Shown: piece after piece, positions 39,806-53,300 of the stretch
Position numbering within the stretch: position 1 is the stretch's first letter
Layout: each line of letters opens with the position of its first letter
NCBI GenBank assembly: GCA_963833235.1
Contig: CAWHXG010000001.1
Coordinates: forward strand, 1,054,001 to 1,118,000
Reading direction: 5' to 3'
DNA length: 64,000 bases
Source of the DNA: CAWHXG01 sp963833235
GTDB taxonomy: Bacteria > Pseudomonadota > Alphaproteobacteria > Rhodobacterales > Rhodobacteraceae
Program-made: the position numbers and the translations under genes
Notes under the pieces: generated by a model
Told to the model about the DNA's origin: nothing
The model's database searches: none
What the model saw: the letters and a program-made list of their open reading frames with translations, nothing else

Positions 39806-40160
39806 TGCGGAAAGATCGACTTCCCCTCGCGCCGGTTGTCATGCAGTTCACCGTATGCCTGCTCGCCTCGGTGTCATGGGCCTTGGCATGGCTCACCGGG
39901 ATCGCAATATCCGGCTCGGCACGCCCGATTTGACGAGAGCGGCAGACGGCATGGCGCGATCCACTGCGGCGCTGCGTTCTACCTCGACTTCGTTGGTTTG
40001 CAGAGGATCGAAGCATCCCGGGCGGGCATCTACTCCAGCTTCGTGGCTGCCGTCGCGATCTCCCTGGCAGCGGGTCCTCTGTCCGAATGGCCGATCCCCA
40101 TCGGAGGACAGGCGCTTCCGTCCACACCGGCGCCGTTGTCGGCATCCTGCTCCTACCCTC
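39806..40160 (+). pseudogene. Remnant of an EamA/DMT transporter
   Basis: Fragments of an EamA-type transporter read in consecutive but changing frames: PLAPVVMQFTVCLLASVSWA, then GAAFYLDFVGLQRIEASRAG and IYSSFVAAVAISLAAG with PLSEWPIP (matching the end of the second EamA repeat), and then GASVHTGAVVGILLLP for the last helix. There are several frame changes and no start codon. About 115 of an expected ~290 residues are recognisable. Immediately after the response regulator; likely a dead copy. Confidence 0.55.
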
Positions 40161-41386
40161 GGAGGAACGGCCAACTGCTCGACGTACGCGGGGTGGAACA
40201 GCCCTTGCCGTCGGGGACCAAGCTCGCCCATTCGGCGAAACGTCTGAGACCTTGGCGATCCCGGTGCGTCAACACCAGGTGAAGACGGCCATGGAAGTCA
40301 GTCCGGTGCCGCTGTCGGGGACGACAATCGGGGCCGGCCACTGCGTGCGATCACGACGTCCAGCCTCCGGATCGCCCGCGGGCCAGGTACGACGAGGGCA
40401 GAGCAGCCCCAGCTATAGTCATCGACCACTTCCAAGGAAACGGAACCTGCGGCCGTCCGCCACTGCATCGCCGGCGCAGTCAGGCCTTCACCGCAGGAAC
40501 GGTGGCACTAACACCGGCCGCTTTCAATGCTCCTGCTTCTGGATCGGCCGATCGCTGCTGGGGCATCGCGACCCCGGCGTCTCGGACTGACGGCTTGCCG
40601 GCCAATGGTCAGGAATGGGGTCCGAACGGTCAAGCCCGTCTGGACGCGATGCAAGAAAATGGTTCGCTAGATATCATTGCCCCCCCGGCAGAAACAATAA
40701 GATGGCAGCCTTGATCATTCATTGCGGAAAGCCTGTCTGCCGCCAATGGTGTATCTGTGCTGGTCGCCCCCTCCGGGCGCCCGACCACCGGCAGACCTGA
40801 TATTCTGCATCCAGGACGGCATGAGGTAAACCAGAGCGCCGCTCAGCCTCCCTCAGAAAGAGTTCCATCGGCCTCGCCAGCGAACCCAAAAGATTCGCCG
40901 TCCTGTTCCGGTTGGTCTGCACTCCTGCAGTGATCGCAACGGCAAGATCGTAGTGAACGAGCCTGATGTCGGCGTATCTTAAGCAATTAGGTCATGTATA
41001 AAAACAATTCGCAACTTTGAGGTGAGCTGCCTTCGCTTAACGTGAGGTACATTTACCAGAAACACATATAAAACTATTGCCAAAGAGCGGAGTTAAGTGG
41101 CAGTTGTCGTGCACACAGGGCGAAAGTCCGCCGAGAGCCAGGCGCTCTCATTGCCGCTTGAACGAAAGAACCATACCCCTTCGCCTCGGCGAAGTTATTT
41201 GAACCGTATCGCAAAGATGCGCCGCATTGTTGGCCAGAAGGCAAAATTCTTCATGAAAACAGGTATATGGCTGTAGCTTACTCAAGCTGATCCATTCGAA
41301 TTTTCAATGATGGGTAATTGAGACCTTTTGAGTCTCTCGACGATGCCGGCTGTTCTCTTTGCAAATTACGCAGAGGAACGACACCA
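40161..41386. other. Non-coding region with an AT-rich leader before the second giant gene
   Basis: About 1,220 bases without a recognised gene. The last ~400 bases (40960-41340) are clearly richer in A and T than the rest of the window (for example CATGTATAAAAACAATTCGC and CACATATAAAACTATTGCC), which suits a strong or regulated promoter and untranslated leader, or laterally acquired DNA. I could not identify clear promoter boxes. The AGAGGA box at 41372-41377 serves the next gene. Confidence 0.45.
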
Positions 41387-44300
41387 ATGGCTGTTTCCAA
41401 CAACTTCTCCGCTAGCACCCTCGACCTCAACAATGTGGTTTCGCTATCGCAGCCGACAGCATTGGTGTGGGGTCCGGATGGCCGGCTCTACGTCACCGAA
41501 CGCTACGGAGATGTGAAGGTGCTGACGGTGGCGTTCGGCGACAAGACGCCCGGCGATGGCGACGCGACGGCCAGCTTCTACGTGACCGCGTTCGAGCCCC
41601 TGACCCAGATCAAGACGATTCCCAATTATCTCGACGACGGCTCGGATGGCAGCGCCGGCAAGCGCCAGGTGACGGGCATCGACGTTACCGCGCAATATGA
41701 CAGTAGCGGCAACGCCGTCATCATCGATGGCAAGCCCGCGGTGAATATCTATGTCTCCTCGTCCGACGACCGCGTCGGCGCGGGCACAGGCGGCGCCGAC
41801 ATCAACCTCGACACCAATTCCGGCAGGATCACCAAGCTGACTCAGACCCAGAGCGGCTGGGACACCGTCGATCTGGTGCGCGGTCTGCCCCGGTCCGAAG
41901 AGAACCACGCCACCAACGGAATGGAAGTGATCCAGACGTTCGACGATGAGGGCAAGCTCATCTCCGAGCGGATGATCGTGGCCAGCGGCGGCAACGCCAA
42001 CAACGGCGCGCCCTCCAACAACTTCGCCGGCCAGCAGGAACAGCCCTATTCGGCGGCGATCCTCGAGATCGACCTCGATGCGATCGATGCGCTGACCACG
42101 CAGTTCGATGACGGTCGCGCCTTCAAGTACGACCTGCCGACCCTGAACGACCCCACCCGCGACGGTGCGGCGGAGAATGATCCGTTCGGCGGCAACGACG
42201 GGATGAACAGCGCCAAGATCACCGCCGACAGCCCGGTGCAGATCTATTCCGCGGGCTACCGCAACGCCTACGACGTGGAAGTGTCGGAGGACGGCCGCGT
42301 CTGGACCTACGACAACGGCGCCAACGGCAGCTGGGGCGGGCGCCCGGTGGGCGAGGCCGGCGACAATGGCGGCAAGAATGACAATCCGCAGGACGCGGGA
42401 TACATCTCGACCAACCTCAACAACTCGGACGGCAACGGCAACGACGGCATCAACATCGTTAACTGGAGCCCGTCTAACCGCGACAACTTCCACGAAGTGA
42501 CCCGAGGCGACGACCTCGGCACGGGGTCGCTCTCGATGGGCGGCAACGGCGCCGTCTCGACCTATGTCGACGGCAATGGCCTGACCCATGTCTATGGCGG
42601 CCATCCGAACCCGACCCGCGCCGAGGCCTCGCGCGCCGGGATCCTGTTCTCGCCCGACAAGGGCACCCAGAACTCCTTCCTCATGCTGTCCAACGAGGAC
42701 AGCTTCGGAAACGGCGGCGACAGCGACTACGACGAGGTCTTCGCCTGGATGCTGGACGTCGAGCAGAACAATGCCGACTTCCCGAGCAATGGCATCTACG
42801 GCGCCGGTGCAGGCGATCTGACCAAGAAACTGATCGCGATGACGCCCGGCGTCTCCTACGACATCTACGTCCAGGGCGACGGCAGCGCGCTGATCGTCGA
42901 GGAGGGCGGCGCCTCACCCGGCGGAAGCTATGAGGGCACCGCGGGCCTGCCCGCCGACATCGCCGAGATCGTCGTGCAGGCGAACCCGATCGAGGGCGAC
43001 TACAAGGAAGCCGGCAAGACCGACGGCGCGCTCGATACCGGGTTCGGATCGATCAACGGCCTGGCGGAATACAACTCGACCATCCTCGATGGGGCCGGCG
43101 TCAAGATGTCCGGCGCGATCCTGGCTTCACAGCTGGGCAGCGGCGGCAACATCATCGTCATGGGGCGCAACGCCGACGGCACCATGTCCAGCACCCTCGA
43201 CGGCCAGGGCTTCGCCCTCGCCGCCGACCGCGCCGTCATATCGGCGACCGGCGGCCCGCTGGGCCTGTCCGTGGTCGGCGACGACTATTTCCAGCGCGGC
43301 CTGTCCCAGGCATTCCAGGGCTCGATCTGGTCGGCGGTCTATCAGGGCCCTGCGTCCGTCAAGATCGAGATCCAGCAGCCCAACAACGGCAAGGTCGCCT
43401 TGGCCGGCAGCGAGATCTCGGACCCGAACGACCAGGATCTGGACGGCGTCGACAAGTTCAACGATCCGTTCGAATTCGATGTCGACAACGGCACCGCGCT
43501 GAAGATCGACGCGCCGCTGATCCTCGACTTCTCGACGACGGAGCAGAACTTCCCGGGATCCGTGGGGGGAACCGGCTTCACCGGTGCGGCCCTCGACGGG
43601 GCGACGGCCAACCAGGACGCCTTGACCCCGGCCGAGAACCTCGGTCAGGTGCGTGACGGCCTGTTCAACCTCGGCGAGGATTTCCTGCCGGGCGGCAACG
43701 CGCCCATCGTGCAGATCAAGAACGTCGCGGAAGGCAGCGTCGTGGGTGGGGACAATTCCGCCCGCGAGGTCATGCACACGGGCATCCGGCCCGATCCCGA
43801 AGTGACGCGGATCGAGGCGGTGCTGAACGTCAAGAACTGGATCCCCGGCGCCGGCGGCGTCGAGCAGGGCCAGGTCACCGGCATGATCTACAGCGACGGC
43901 ACGCAGTCCAACTTCCTGCGGATCGTCTTCGGCGGCGTCGATGCCACCGGCACGCCGAAGCTCGAAGTGGGCTATGAGCTCGGCGACAGCAACTACACGA
44001 TCCTCGCGACAGTGCCGCTGGCGGCTCTGGCGGGCGTTGGCGCGCCGACCAATGTCGATCTGCGCCTCGGCATCGACATGGCAGACAATTTCGCCGTGAC
44101 GGTCGGATACCGCCTCGCGGGGCAGGCCAATTTCACCGATGTCGTACTGGATGGCGGGAACGGGTTCGACCTGCCCGCCGGCGTGCTCCGCGACGTGCTG
44201 ACCGGCGACCACACGATCAGCGATGGCGGCACCCCGCTCACCTCCGGGGCGGCCATTGGCATCCTCGCCGAGGACGCACCGGGCGGCAGTTCCCTGGTCG

Positions 44301-47300
44301 AGATCGACTATAACGGGCTCGAGATCCGCGGCTTCGGCAACGACATCGCCGCGAGTGACGCGGCGGGCGTGCAGAACGCCATCGCGACCACCGGCAAGGA
44401 CACGATCCTCTACACCGGGACCGACACCGCGCTCGGGACGCTGGGCGCCGGGATCGAGGATTTCGACGGATCCGGCTCGGCCGCGAATTTCAATATCGCG
44501 GGCAACGACGCCGACAACGTCATCACCGTCGGCAGCGGCACCAACACCGTGGGCACGGGCGGCGGCGTCGATATGGTGAAGGGCACCAAAGCCACGCTGA
44601 ACGGCGACACGATCACCGACCTGTCCGGTGAAGACGCCGTCATCGTCACCGACGGCACGGCCAGCGAGGCCAGCGTCACCTATGCCGCGGGTTCGGCGAC
44701 CGTGAGTGTCGGCGGCACGGCGATCACCTTCACCGATCCCGACTTCACCGCGGACGGCCAGAAGACGCTCGGCTTCATCGATGGAGCATCGGGACTCGAA
44801 ATCCGTCTCGTGCCCGACGAGACCGTCCTCTACCGGATCAACGCGGGCAATACCGTTGCCGCGCTGGACAATGGCCCGGCCTGGTTCGGCGACAACAACC
44901 TCAGCGGCACGCCGGTGAACGGCGTGACCATGACCGGCAACAAGGCAGCGACGTTCTCCAACACCCTCACCGATGCCGATAACGAGGTCGATTACGACAA
45001 CGTCGATGCCGCAATTGTGCCGTGGCAGGTCTTCGTCGACGAGCGGGGGCAGGGTGGAACGGAATACACCTTCGCGGTCACAGCCGGCACTTCCTACAAG
45101 ATCGAGTATTTCTATACCGAGAACTGGGACGGCATCTTTGCGAACGGCCCGCGGGAATTCGATGTCGCGGTCGAAGGCGCGGTGCCCGTGGCCTTCGAGA
45201 ACCTCAACCCGCTTGCAGAGGCGCAGGATTTCGTCGGAACACCGGCGCCGACATCGAACGGCGCGTCCAACGCTGCAAAGCAGCCCTATCTCGGTGTCGC
45301 CCGGAAGGCGGAGTACGTCTATACCGCCACCGATGACACGCTGAACCTGAACCTGATCAACAACGTTCAAGAAGCTAAGGTCAACGCGATCCAGATCACC
45401 CAGCTCGGCGGAACCTTCGTGCCGCCGGCGGACACCACCGCGCCGGTGATCGCCGACATCACCGTATCCAACGAGCAGGGCTTCTCCGACGGTGTCCGCA
45501 CGATCACCGTCGTCGTGACCGACAACCAGCCGCTCGACGAATCCGACCTGGCAGCCCTGAGCCCGGTCATCACCGGGCTGACGCCGCAATCGGTCTCGGC
45601 ACCGGTCATCGCGCTGTCCAACGGCGACAAGACCGCGACCCTGACCTACGACATGCAACCGCCGGTGGGCGGCTGGCCCACGGGCGGCGCGGGCAGCGTC
45701 GGCTTCGCCGCGGGCGCCTTCGTCGACGCCGCGGACAACCAGAGCGCCGCGGCCAGCGCAGACTTCATCATCCACCCCTATCTCGACGCGCAGACCAAGG
45801 GCGCGCTGGCACTGGCGATCAATGTCGGGCCGGAAACCAACGATCCCAACAGCGGCATCAATGGCGAGAACAAGGAGACCTACGGCGGCGCGATCACCGG
45901 GGACACGATCCTCGGCATCGACCTGCAGGCCGACAATGCTTCCTACTACGCGCCCGTCACCAAGACCGGCCAGAACATCGACGGCGTGTTCACGAACAAC
46001 GGGATCAACCCGGCGCTGGACGGCTCGGCGCTGCACACCTATCGCGACGCCGCCGCGGGATCCTTCACCGCGACCTATCCCATCGCCAACGGCGTCTACG
46101 TGGTGGAGCTGCACTTCGCCGAGCTTTTCTGGAACGAGGCCGGCAAGCGGGTCGGCGACTACACGATCAACGGTGAGTTGGTCGCCCAGGACTTCGACGC
46201 CTTCGCCGCCGCCGACGCCCTGACGCCCGGCGTGGCCGGCGACGGGGCCGACACGCCCGTCACCATCTCCAAGACCGTCATCGTCACCGACGGCAAGATC
46301 GTCGTCGACGTGAACGCCGATGCCGGCCAGCCCGGCTTCAACGCCATTGCCATCTACCAGGCGGTCGATCCCAACACGCCCGCCAGCGTGTCGGTGGGCG
46401 ACGTGTCCGTGGCCGAGGGCGAGGACGCGGTGCTGACTTTCACCCGCAGCGGCAACGTCGAAGAGGCGGTGACCATCGAGTTCACCCTGACGCCCGGCAC
46501 GGCCGACGCGGCCGACTACACCGCGCCCGTCGCGACGAGCGTGGTGATCGGCGCCGGTCAGACCGTGGCGACGATCGACGTGCCCATCGTCGACGACACC
46601 GTCACCGAAGCCTCCGAGGCCTTCACCGTCACCATCACGTCGGCGACCGCAAACTCGGGGTCCGTCCAGATTTCCGATAATTCCGGCACCGTCACCATTG
46701 CTGCCAGCGATATCGGCACCGCGGTTCCGGTGGGCGACACCATCTTCGAATTGGACTTCGAAACTGGCACCGACCCGCTGGCCGATGGCGGGTTCGACGG
46801 CGTGCTGGGCGGGTCCGGCGCGCTGGTGCCCGGTGCCGCGGCCATCGATGCAGGCACGGCCGCGCCCGACGACGGCAAGCTCGTGGTGCAGACCGCCGAA
46901 GGCGACATCAACCAGGGCGGCGTCGCCAGCAAGAACGACTTCACCAAGACGGTCGATCTGAGCGATCCGGCCCTCAACGAGATCTTCCTGAGCACCCGGA
47001 TCGAGAACCCGTTCACCGCGTCCGAACTGACCGGCCAGGGCATCACCAACGGGCAGATCCCGCAATACGCGCAGGTCGGCATCGTCTTCGGCACCGGCAC
47101 CCAGAACATCGCCGAACAGGTCAAGCTGGTCTTCGGCGGCGTCGCAGGGGGCACGAATCCGACCGGGGTGCAGATGTGGAGCAGGTCGGGCGGCATCGAC
47201 CAGCAGGCCAACCTGGCGCAGATGCTGCCGGGCGGGCAGGGGCTGATCGACATCGCGGCGATGGAGTTGATCCTCGGCATCGACAAGGTGGCCGGAACGG

Positions 47301-50300
47301 TTGCCCAATATGTCACGCTGTTCGATGTGAACGGCACGGTGATCGGCGGCACGCGCCCCGTGGCGACCGATGGGTTCTTCGTCACAGCGCCCATCGCGAT
47401 GCCCGCACCGGTGCTGGCCAACCTGACCTCCACCACGGAAGCAACCCATGTCGGCGTGACCTCCAACGATTACCTGACCTTCGCGAGCTTCGAGGCGACC
47501 TGGGATTACCTGCGCCTTTCCTCGCCGCAGTTCGATGACACGCCGGTGGTGACACCTGACAGCGTGGACGGCGTGGCCGTGGCCGGGAATGACTTCTCAA
47601 ACGACCGCACCGACCCCACGGACATCGGTGTTCTGGCCGAGGGCACGACCGAGATCGTCGCTTCCCAGTCCGGACCCAATTCGGCCACCGGGCGCGAGCG
47701 TGACTTCATCGAGTTCACCGTCGCCGAAGGTCAGGAACTGACCGGAATCGTCGTCAAGGGCTACATCCCCAGCGAGGACGATCTGAACGGCCAGGGCTTC
47801 ATCGCCATCCAGAGAGGCTCGGTCGTCGATTTCGACCAGGACAATCCGGGCGACGGCTCGGCCATCCGCAACTTGCTGGGCGGATATGTCTATGGATCCG
47901 GCGACGTGGCCGATGCGGGCGCGTTGCAGGACGGCAACATCCTTGACGAGATGGGCAGGGGCGAGGGGCAGGACCCGGGCACGTTCACCGGGTTCTCCGG
48001 CCCGCTTGCCGCCGGCACCTACACGATCTGGCTGAACCAGGGCGCGGGCACGCCCTCGACCGTGACGCTGGATCTGGTCACCGCCGCCGTCGTCGCGGCG
48101 CCGGTGGAGCTCTCCATCGCCGATGCGCCGACCATGGTGGAAGGCAGCGACGATCCGGCCAACACCACCGATCTGTCCTTCGCGCTGACCGCGAGCGACG
48201 GCTTCTCCGGCTCGCTCGATGTCACCTACGACATCGGCACCGCCTCCGAGACGCAGACTGTTCTCTTCACCGCCGGAGCCGGCACGCTGGTCATCCCCGT
48301 GGCCGATGACGACTTGGATACCAACGACACCACCGTGACGGTCACGCTGACCAGCGCCACCGACACCGGCGGCAGCCAAGCCATTGTAATCAGTTCAACG
48401 CTCGGCTCCGCCAGCGGGACGGTAACCGAGGACGACATCGTGGAAATCACTTACCAGAGGGGCGACGTCGTCTCTGCCTTCAATGCTGGCGGCCCCGAGA
48501 TCACCGCGGACGGCATCACCTTCGCGGCGGCGACCGACGCGACGAATGGCGAGCCCTTCTCGAGCGGACAGGCATATACGGACGGGGATTTCGGTCAGCC
48601 CGACCAGCCGGTCTTCGACGGCACGGTCTACGAGACCGAGATGAATTCCGGCGGGGACACGGACAATCTGCTCAACTTCTCGACCGCAGAGGGGATCGAT
48701 CCGACCAAGAAGTACTTCGTCGACCTGTACTTCGCCGAGCTCTTCGAGAGCCAGGCGGGAACCCGTGTCTTCAGCGTGACGGCCGAGGGCAACGCCCTGC
48801 CCGAGCTGACCAACTACAACGTCGTTGCTGCCAGCGGCGACGTGAACAACTCGATCATCGTGCAGCTGAACGATCCGATCTCTCCCGGCGCGAACGGCCG
48901 CATCGATCTGTCCTTCCTGGTCGGAACCGAACGCTCCAAGGTCAACGCCGTCGTGATCCGCGAGGCGGTCGAGGTCGATACCACCGCGGTCTCCGTGTCC
49001 GTGGCCGACGTGATCGTGTCGGAAGAGGCGGCAAGCGCCGACGTGGTGTTCACCCGCGAGGGCAACACCCAGAACGACATGATCATCACCTTCACCACCG
49101 CCGACGTCACCACCACGGCGGGCACGGATTACACCGCCCCTGCGCAGACCGTGACCATCCTGGCCGGTGAAACCACCGCCACGGTGAAGATCACCCTGAA
49201 CGGCGACACCGAGATCGAGGGCGACGAGACCTTCACCGTCACCATCGACAGCGCGGTGTCGACCGGCGCCACCGTGACCCTGGCCGACAACACGGCCACC
49301 GTGACCCTGACCGACGACGATCAGCCGGACCCCGACGACATCGACGGCGACGGCATCCTAAATTCGGACGATCCGTTCGCCTATGACGGCGCCAACGGGG
49401 CCGCCAACGTGCTGGTCGCGGGCGGTGTGTTCCGTCAGGACTTCGACACCGACACCGCCGATGTGTTCAGCGCCGACGGCGGGTTCACCGGCATTTCCGT
49501 CAACCCGGCCATCGATCCCACCGGCGACAGCGAGGCGGATCCCTACGGCGACCGCACCACCGAGGCCACCAGTGTGGTCGAGGGCGGGTTCCTCAAGGTC
49601 GGCTCGTCCCCGGAAGACCGGTACGGGACCGGGACGAACACCACACAGAACTACGTCAGGGACAACTACCAGTCCGCGGCGGACGTGTCGGGGCTGGAAA
49701 GCTTCGCCGTCGAGGCCGAGGCGAAGAACCCGTTCCAGGGCGGCTCGCCCGGGCAATACGCGGCACTCGGCATCACCATCGGTGCCGGCGGCGTTGACGA
49801 TTACGTCAAGCTGGTCTTCGGGGCGCAGGGCGCCAACATGCGGGTCGAACTGGCTGACGAGAATTCGTTCATCGGCGCCAATTCGTCGATCAATCTCGGG
49901 ACGAACCCGGACGATCCGGCGCTTGGCGACATCGCGAGCCTGCGGTTCCGGCTGGAAGTGACGACGATCCCGGGGACACCCGCGGATCCCGATGCCGTCC
50001 CGCCCGTGGCCGCCGTCGACAAGGTCGTCAACCTGCAGGGCCTCGTGACTTTCCTCGATGCGGCAGGCGCCGAGACCGGTTCGATCATGACGCCCGTGCG
50101 TCAGGTGACCGGGTCGCTTCTGGATGCGATCGAAGGGGCGAACCCGCTGACCGGCGATGCCGGGGGCATGGCCTACGGCGTCTCGATCACCAATTTCGGA
50201 AGCGCCAACACGTTCACCGGCGAGTGGGACTACATCGAGGTCCGCGCGCTCGACAACGATCCGGCCAGCGTTTCGCTGGTGCAGGTGCTGACCGAGCTGC

Positions 50301-53300
50301 CCGAGGGCACGGTGGATGCCGCGCTCAAGATCGCCGACATCGTCATCACCGATGACGGGGCAGGGACCAACGATCTGGACTTGGAGGGGGTCGATGCCGG
50401 TCTCTTCGAAGATCGTCGGCACCGAGCTGTTCCTCCGGGCGGGCACCGAGCTCGACTTCGAGACGATGACCACGCTCGACGTGCGCGTGACGGTCGACGA
50501 TGCCGCCATCGCCGGCGCGCCGGACGGGTCCGTCGCGGTGAACCTTGCGATCACCAACGTCAACGAGGCGCCGAGCATGGTGGTGACCCCGGTCCTCACC
50601 GCGATCGCCGAGGATGCCGACACGACGAACGCCACCGTGGTGGCCACGATCGCCATCACCGACGACGCGCTCGGGACCAACGATCTGGCGCTGATCGGTG
50701 ACGATGCCGACCTGTTCGAGATCTTCGACAATGCCGGCACGAAAGAAGTGCGGCTGGTGGCCGGCACGGCGCTCGATTTCGAGACGCTGGCCAGCTTCAA
50801 CGTCGCCGTCACGCTGGACGATGTGACCATCGGCCTTGATGTCAAGCAGACCGAAGCGGTCACGCTGGAGCTGACCAACGTGATCGAGCCGCGCACCATT
50901 ACGGTGACGCCGCTGGCCCCCGAGATCTCGGAGAACACCGACACCACACAGGGCAGCGTCAAGGTTGCCGATATCACCCTGGGCGGCGAGGAACTCGTCC
51001 GCCACGGCCCTGACCCTGGTGGGCAACGATGAGGCCTTCTTCGAGATCGTCGACGGCCTGGCGGGCAAAGAGCTTCACCTGAAGCAAGGCGTCACGCTGG
51101 AATCCGAGACCAATCCGGTGCTCGACGTCACGGTGAACGCCGATGACGACGGGTTGGCCCCGGCCGAAGCCTCGGCGGCGCTGTCGCTGCAAGTGACCGA
51201 TGTGGACACGCCCCCGGTGGTCCTGGCCGAGATCGCCGATCAGGCCGCGACCGAGGATGCGGCATTCACCTTCGCGATCCCCGCCGGCACCTTCGCCGAC
51301 GATAAGGGCGAGGAGGCCCTGACCCTGACGGCGACGCTTGACGACGACACGCCGCTGCCAGGCTGGCTGGTCTTCGATGCCGCCACGGGCATCTTCTCCG
51401 GCACGCCGAGCCAGGCCGATCTCGATCTGGCGCCGACCCTGTCGGTCAAGGTCACCGCGGCCGACGCCCTCGGCGCCGCCGTGTCGGACACGTTCACCCT
51501 CGACATCACCGAGGTGGACGATGCGCCGGTGGCCGGCGACGATGCCGGGGCGACGTTCAAAAACTTGCCCGTCACGTTCACCGTGGCCGATCTTCTGGCC
51601 AACGACACCGACGAGGAGGGGCAGCCCCTCACGATCACCGGTGTGTCGAACGCGCAGAACGGCACCGTGTCGCTCGATGGCGGCGTGGTGACATTCGCGC
51701 CGGCCTCGAACTTCTCGGGTCAGGCCTCGTTCGACTACACGCTCAGCGACGGAGGCCAGACCGATACCGGCACCGTCACGATTGAGGTGAGCGATGCGGC
51801 GCCGGTCACGATCACTCCGGTGGCAATCACCACCGCGGCGCTTTCGAGCTACGACAGGCAGGATGCCCAGCCGACGGCGTTCAGCGTGCAGGACAACGCG
51901 CTTAGCATCACCGGCAACAGCTGGAAGGCCCTGGCGCTGCCCGATGGCGGCACCCTGATAACCGATGGCACCAAGCTGCGGTTCACCTTCAAGACGACCG
52001 ACGAGGGCGAGATCAACGCCATCGGCCTGGAGACCAACAACAACCACACCGGCAGCGCGCCGTCGCAGCTCTTCTTCGGGCTGAAGGGCAGCCAGCTCCC
52101 TGTCTGGGGCCAGATCGACCGCCAAGGTTAATCCGATTTCGGTCGATGCCGCGAACGGAACCGAGACCTACGAGATCGATCTGAGCGCCTGGGCGGGCCG
52201 GACCTATACCAGCCTCGTCTTCGTCAACGATGCCGACCAGCAGACTAGCAACGGCACCTTCTCGAACGTTTCCTTCGTCAAGCCGGTCACAGTAAATACG
52301 CCGCCCGTCGCGGTGGACGATGCCTTCGAAGTGGCAGCCGGAGCAACGCTGACGCTGGCCGCGGCCAGCTTGGCGGCGAATGATACCGACAGCGACAGCG
52401 ACGCCCTGCGGGTCGATAGCGTCGGCAATGCCGTCGGCGGTACCGTGTCATTGAACAACGGCGTGGTCGTCTTCACCCCCGAAGACGGTCGCACAGAAGC
52501 GGCGACGTTCGACTACGTGGTCTCAGACGGTAAGGGCGGCACCGATATCGGCACCGTGACCGTCAGCATCGATGACGGGGTGGTCGGCGATGTCGTGACC
52601 CCGATCACCATTGGCGGGCTCACGAGCTACGCCAAGCAGGATGCCCAGCGCAACGCGTTCAGCCTTTCGGACGGCGCGCTGACCATCACCGGCAACACCT
52701 GGAAGAAGATGGCGCTGCCCGATGGGGGGTATCCGATCACCGAAAACACCGTGCTGCGGTTCACCTACAACTCGACAGCCGCGGGCGAACTGAACGGGAT
52801 CGGCCTGGAAACGAACAATGTCCATATCGAGGCGGGAACCAAGCAGCTGTTCTTCGGGATCTCCGGATCGGACCTGGGGCTCTGGGCGCAGATGACCAGG
52901 CAGATCCAGCCGGTGGAGGATGGTTCTAACGTCTACGAGATCGATCTGAGCGCCTATGCCGGCGACACGTATACGCAACTGGTCTTCGTCAACGACAACG
53001 ATGCCAGGCCCGGCACCAGCAACGGAACTTATGCCGAAATCGCCTTCGTGGAGGTCGGTGAAGGCGGCACCGGCGGGAACACCGCGCCGGTCGCCACCGA
53101 CGACGCCTACACGATCGAGGAAGCAAGCATTCTCAACCTCGCTAAAGCTGCTCTTCTGGCCAATGACAGCGATGCCAACGGCGACCCACTGCAGCTGATC
53201 GCGGTCGATGCAGCTTCGAACGGCAGCGTGGCGATCAATGCTAGCGGGCGGGTGATCTTCACCCCCGATGCCGGGTACACCGGACCCGCCAGCTTCGAGT

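Noticed and set aside
43127..47449. A 1,440-codon open frame on the minus strand in the second giant gene
   Set aside because: Antisense shadow rich in Arg, Gly, Asp and Val without domains; the plus strand encodes malectin and Calx-beta domains.
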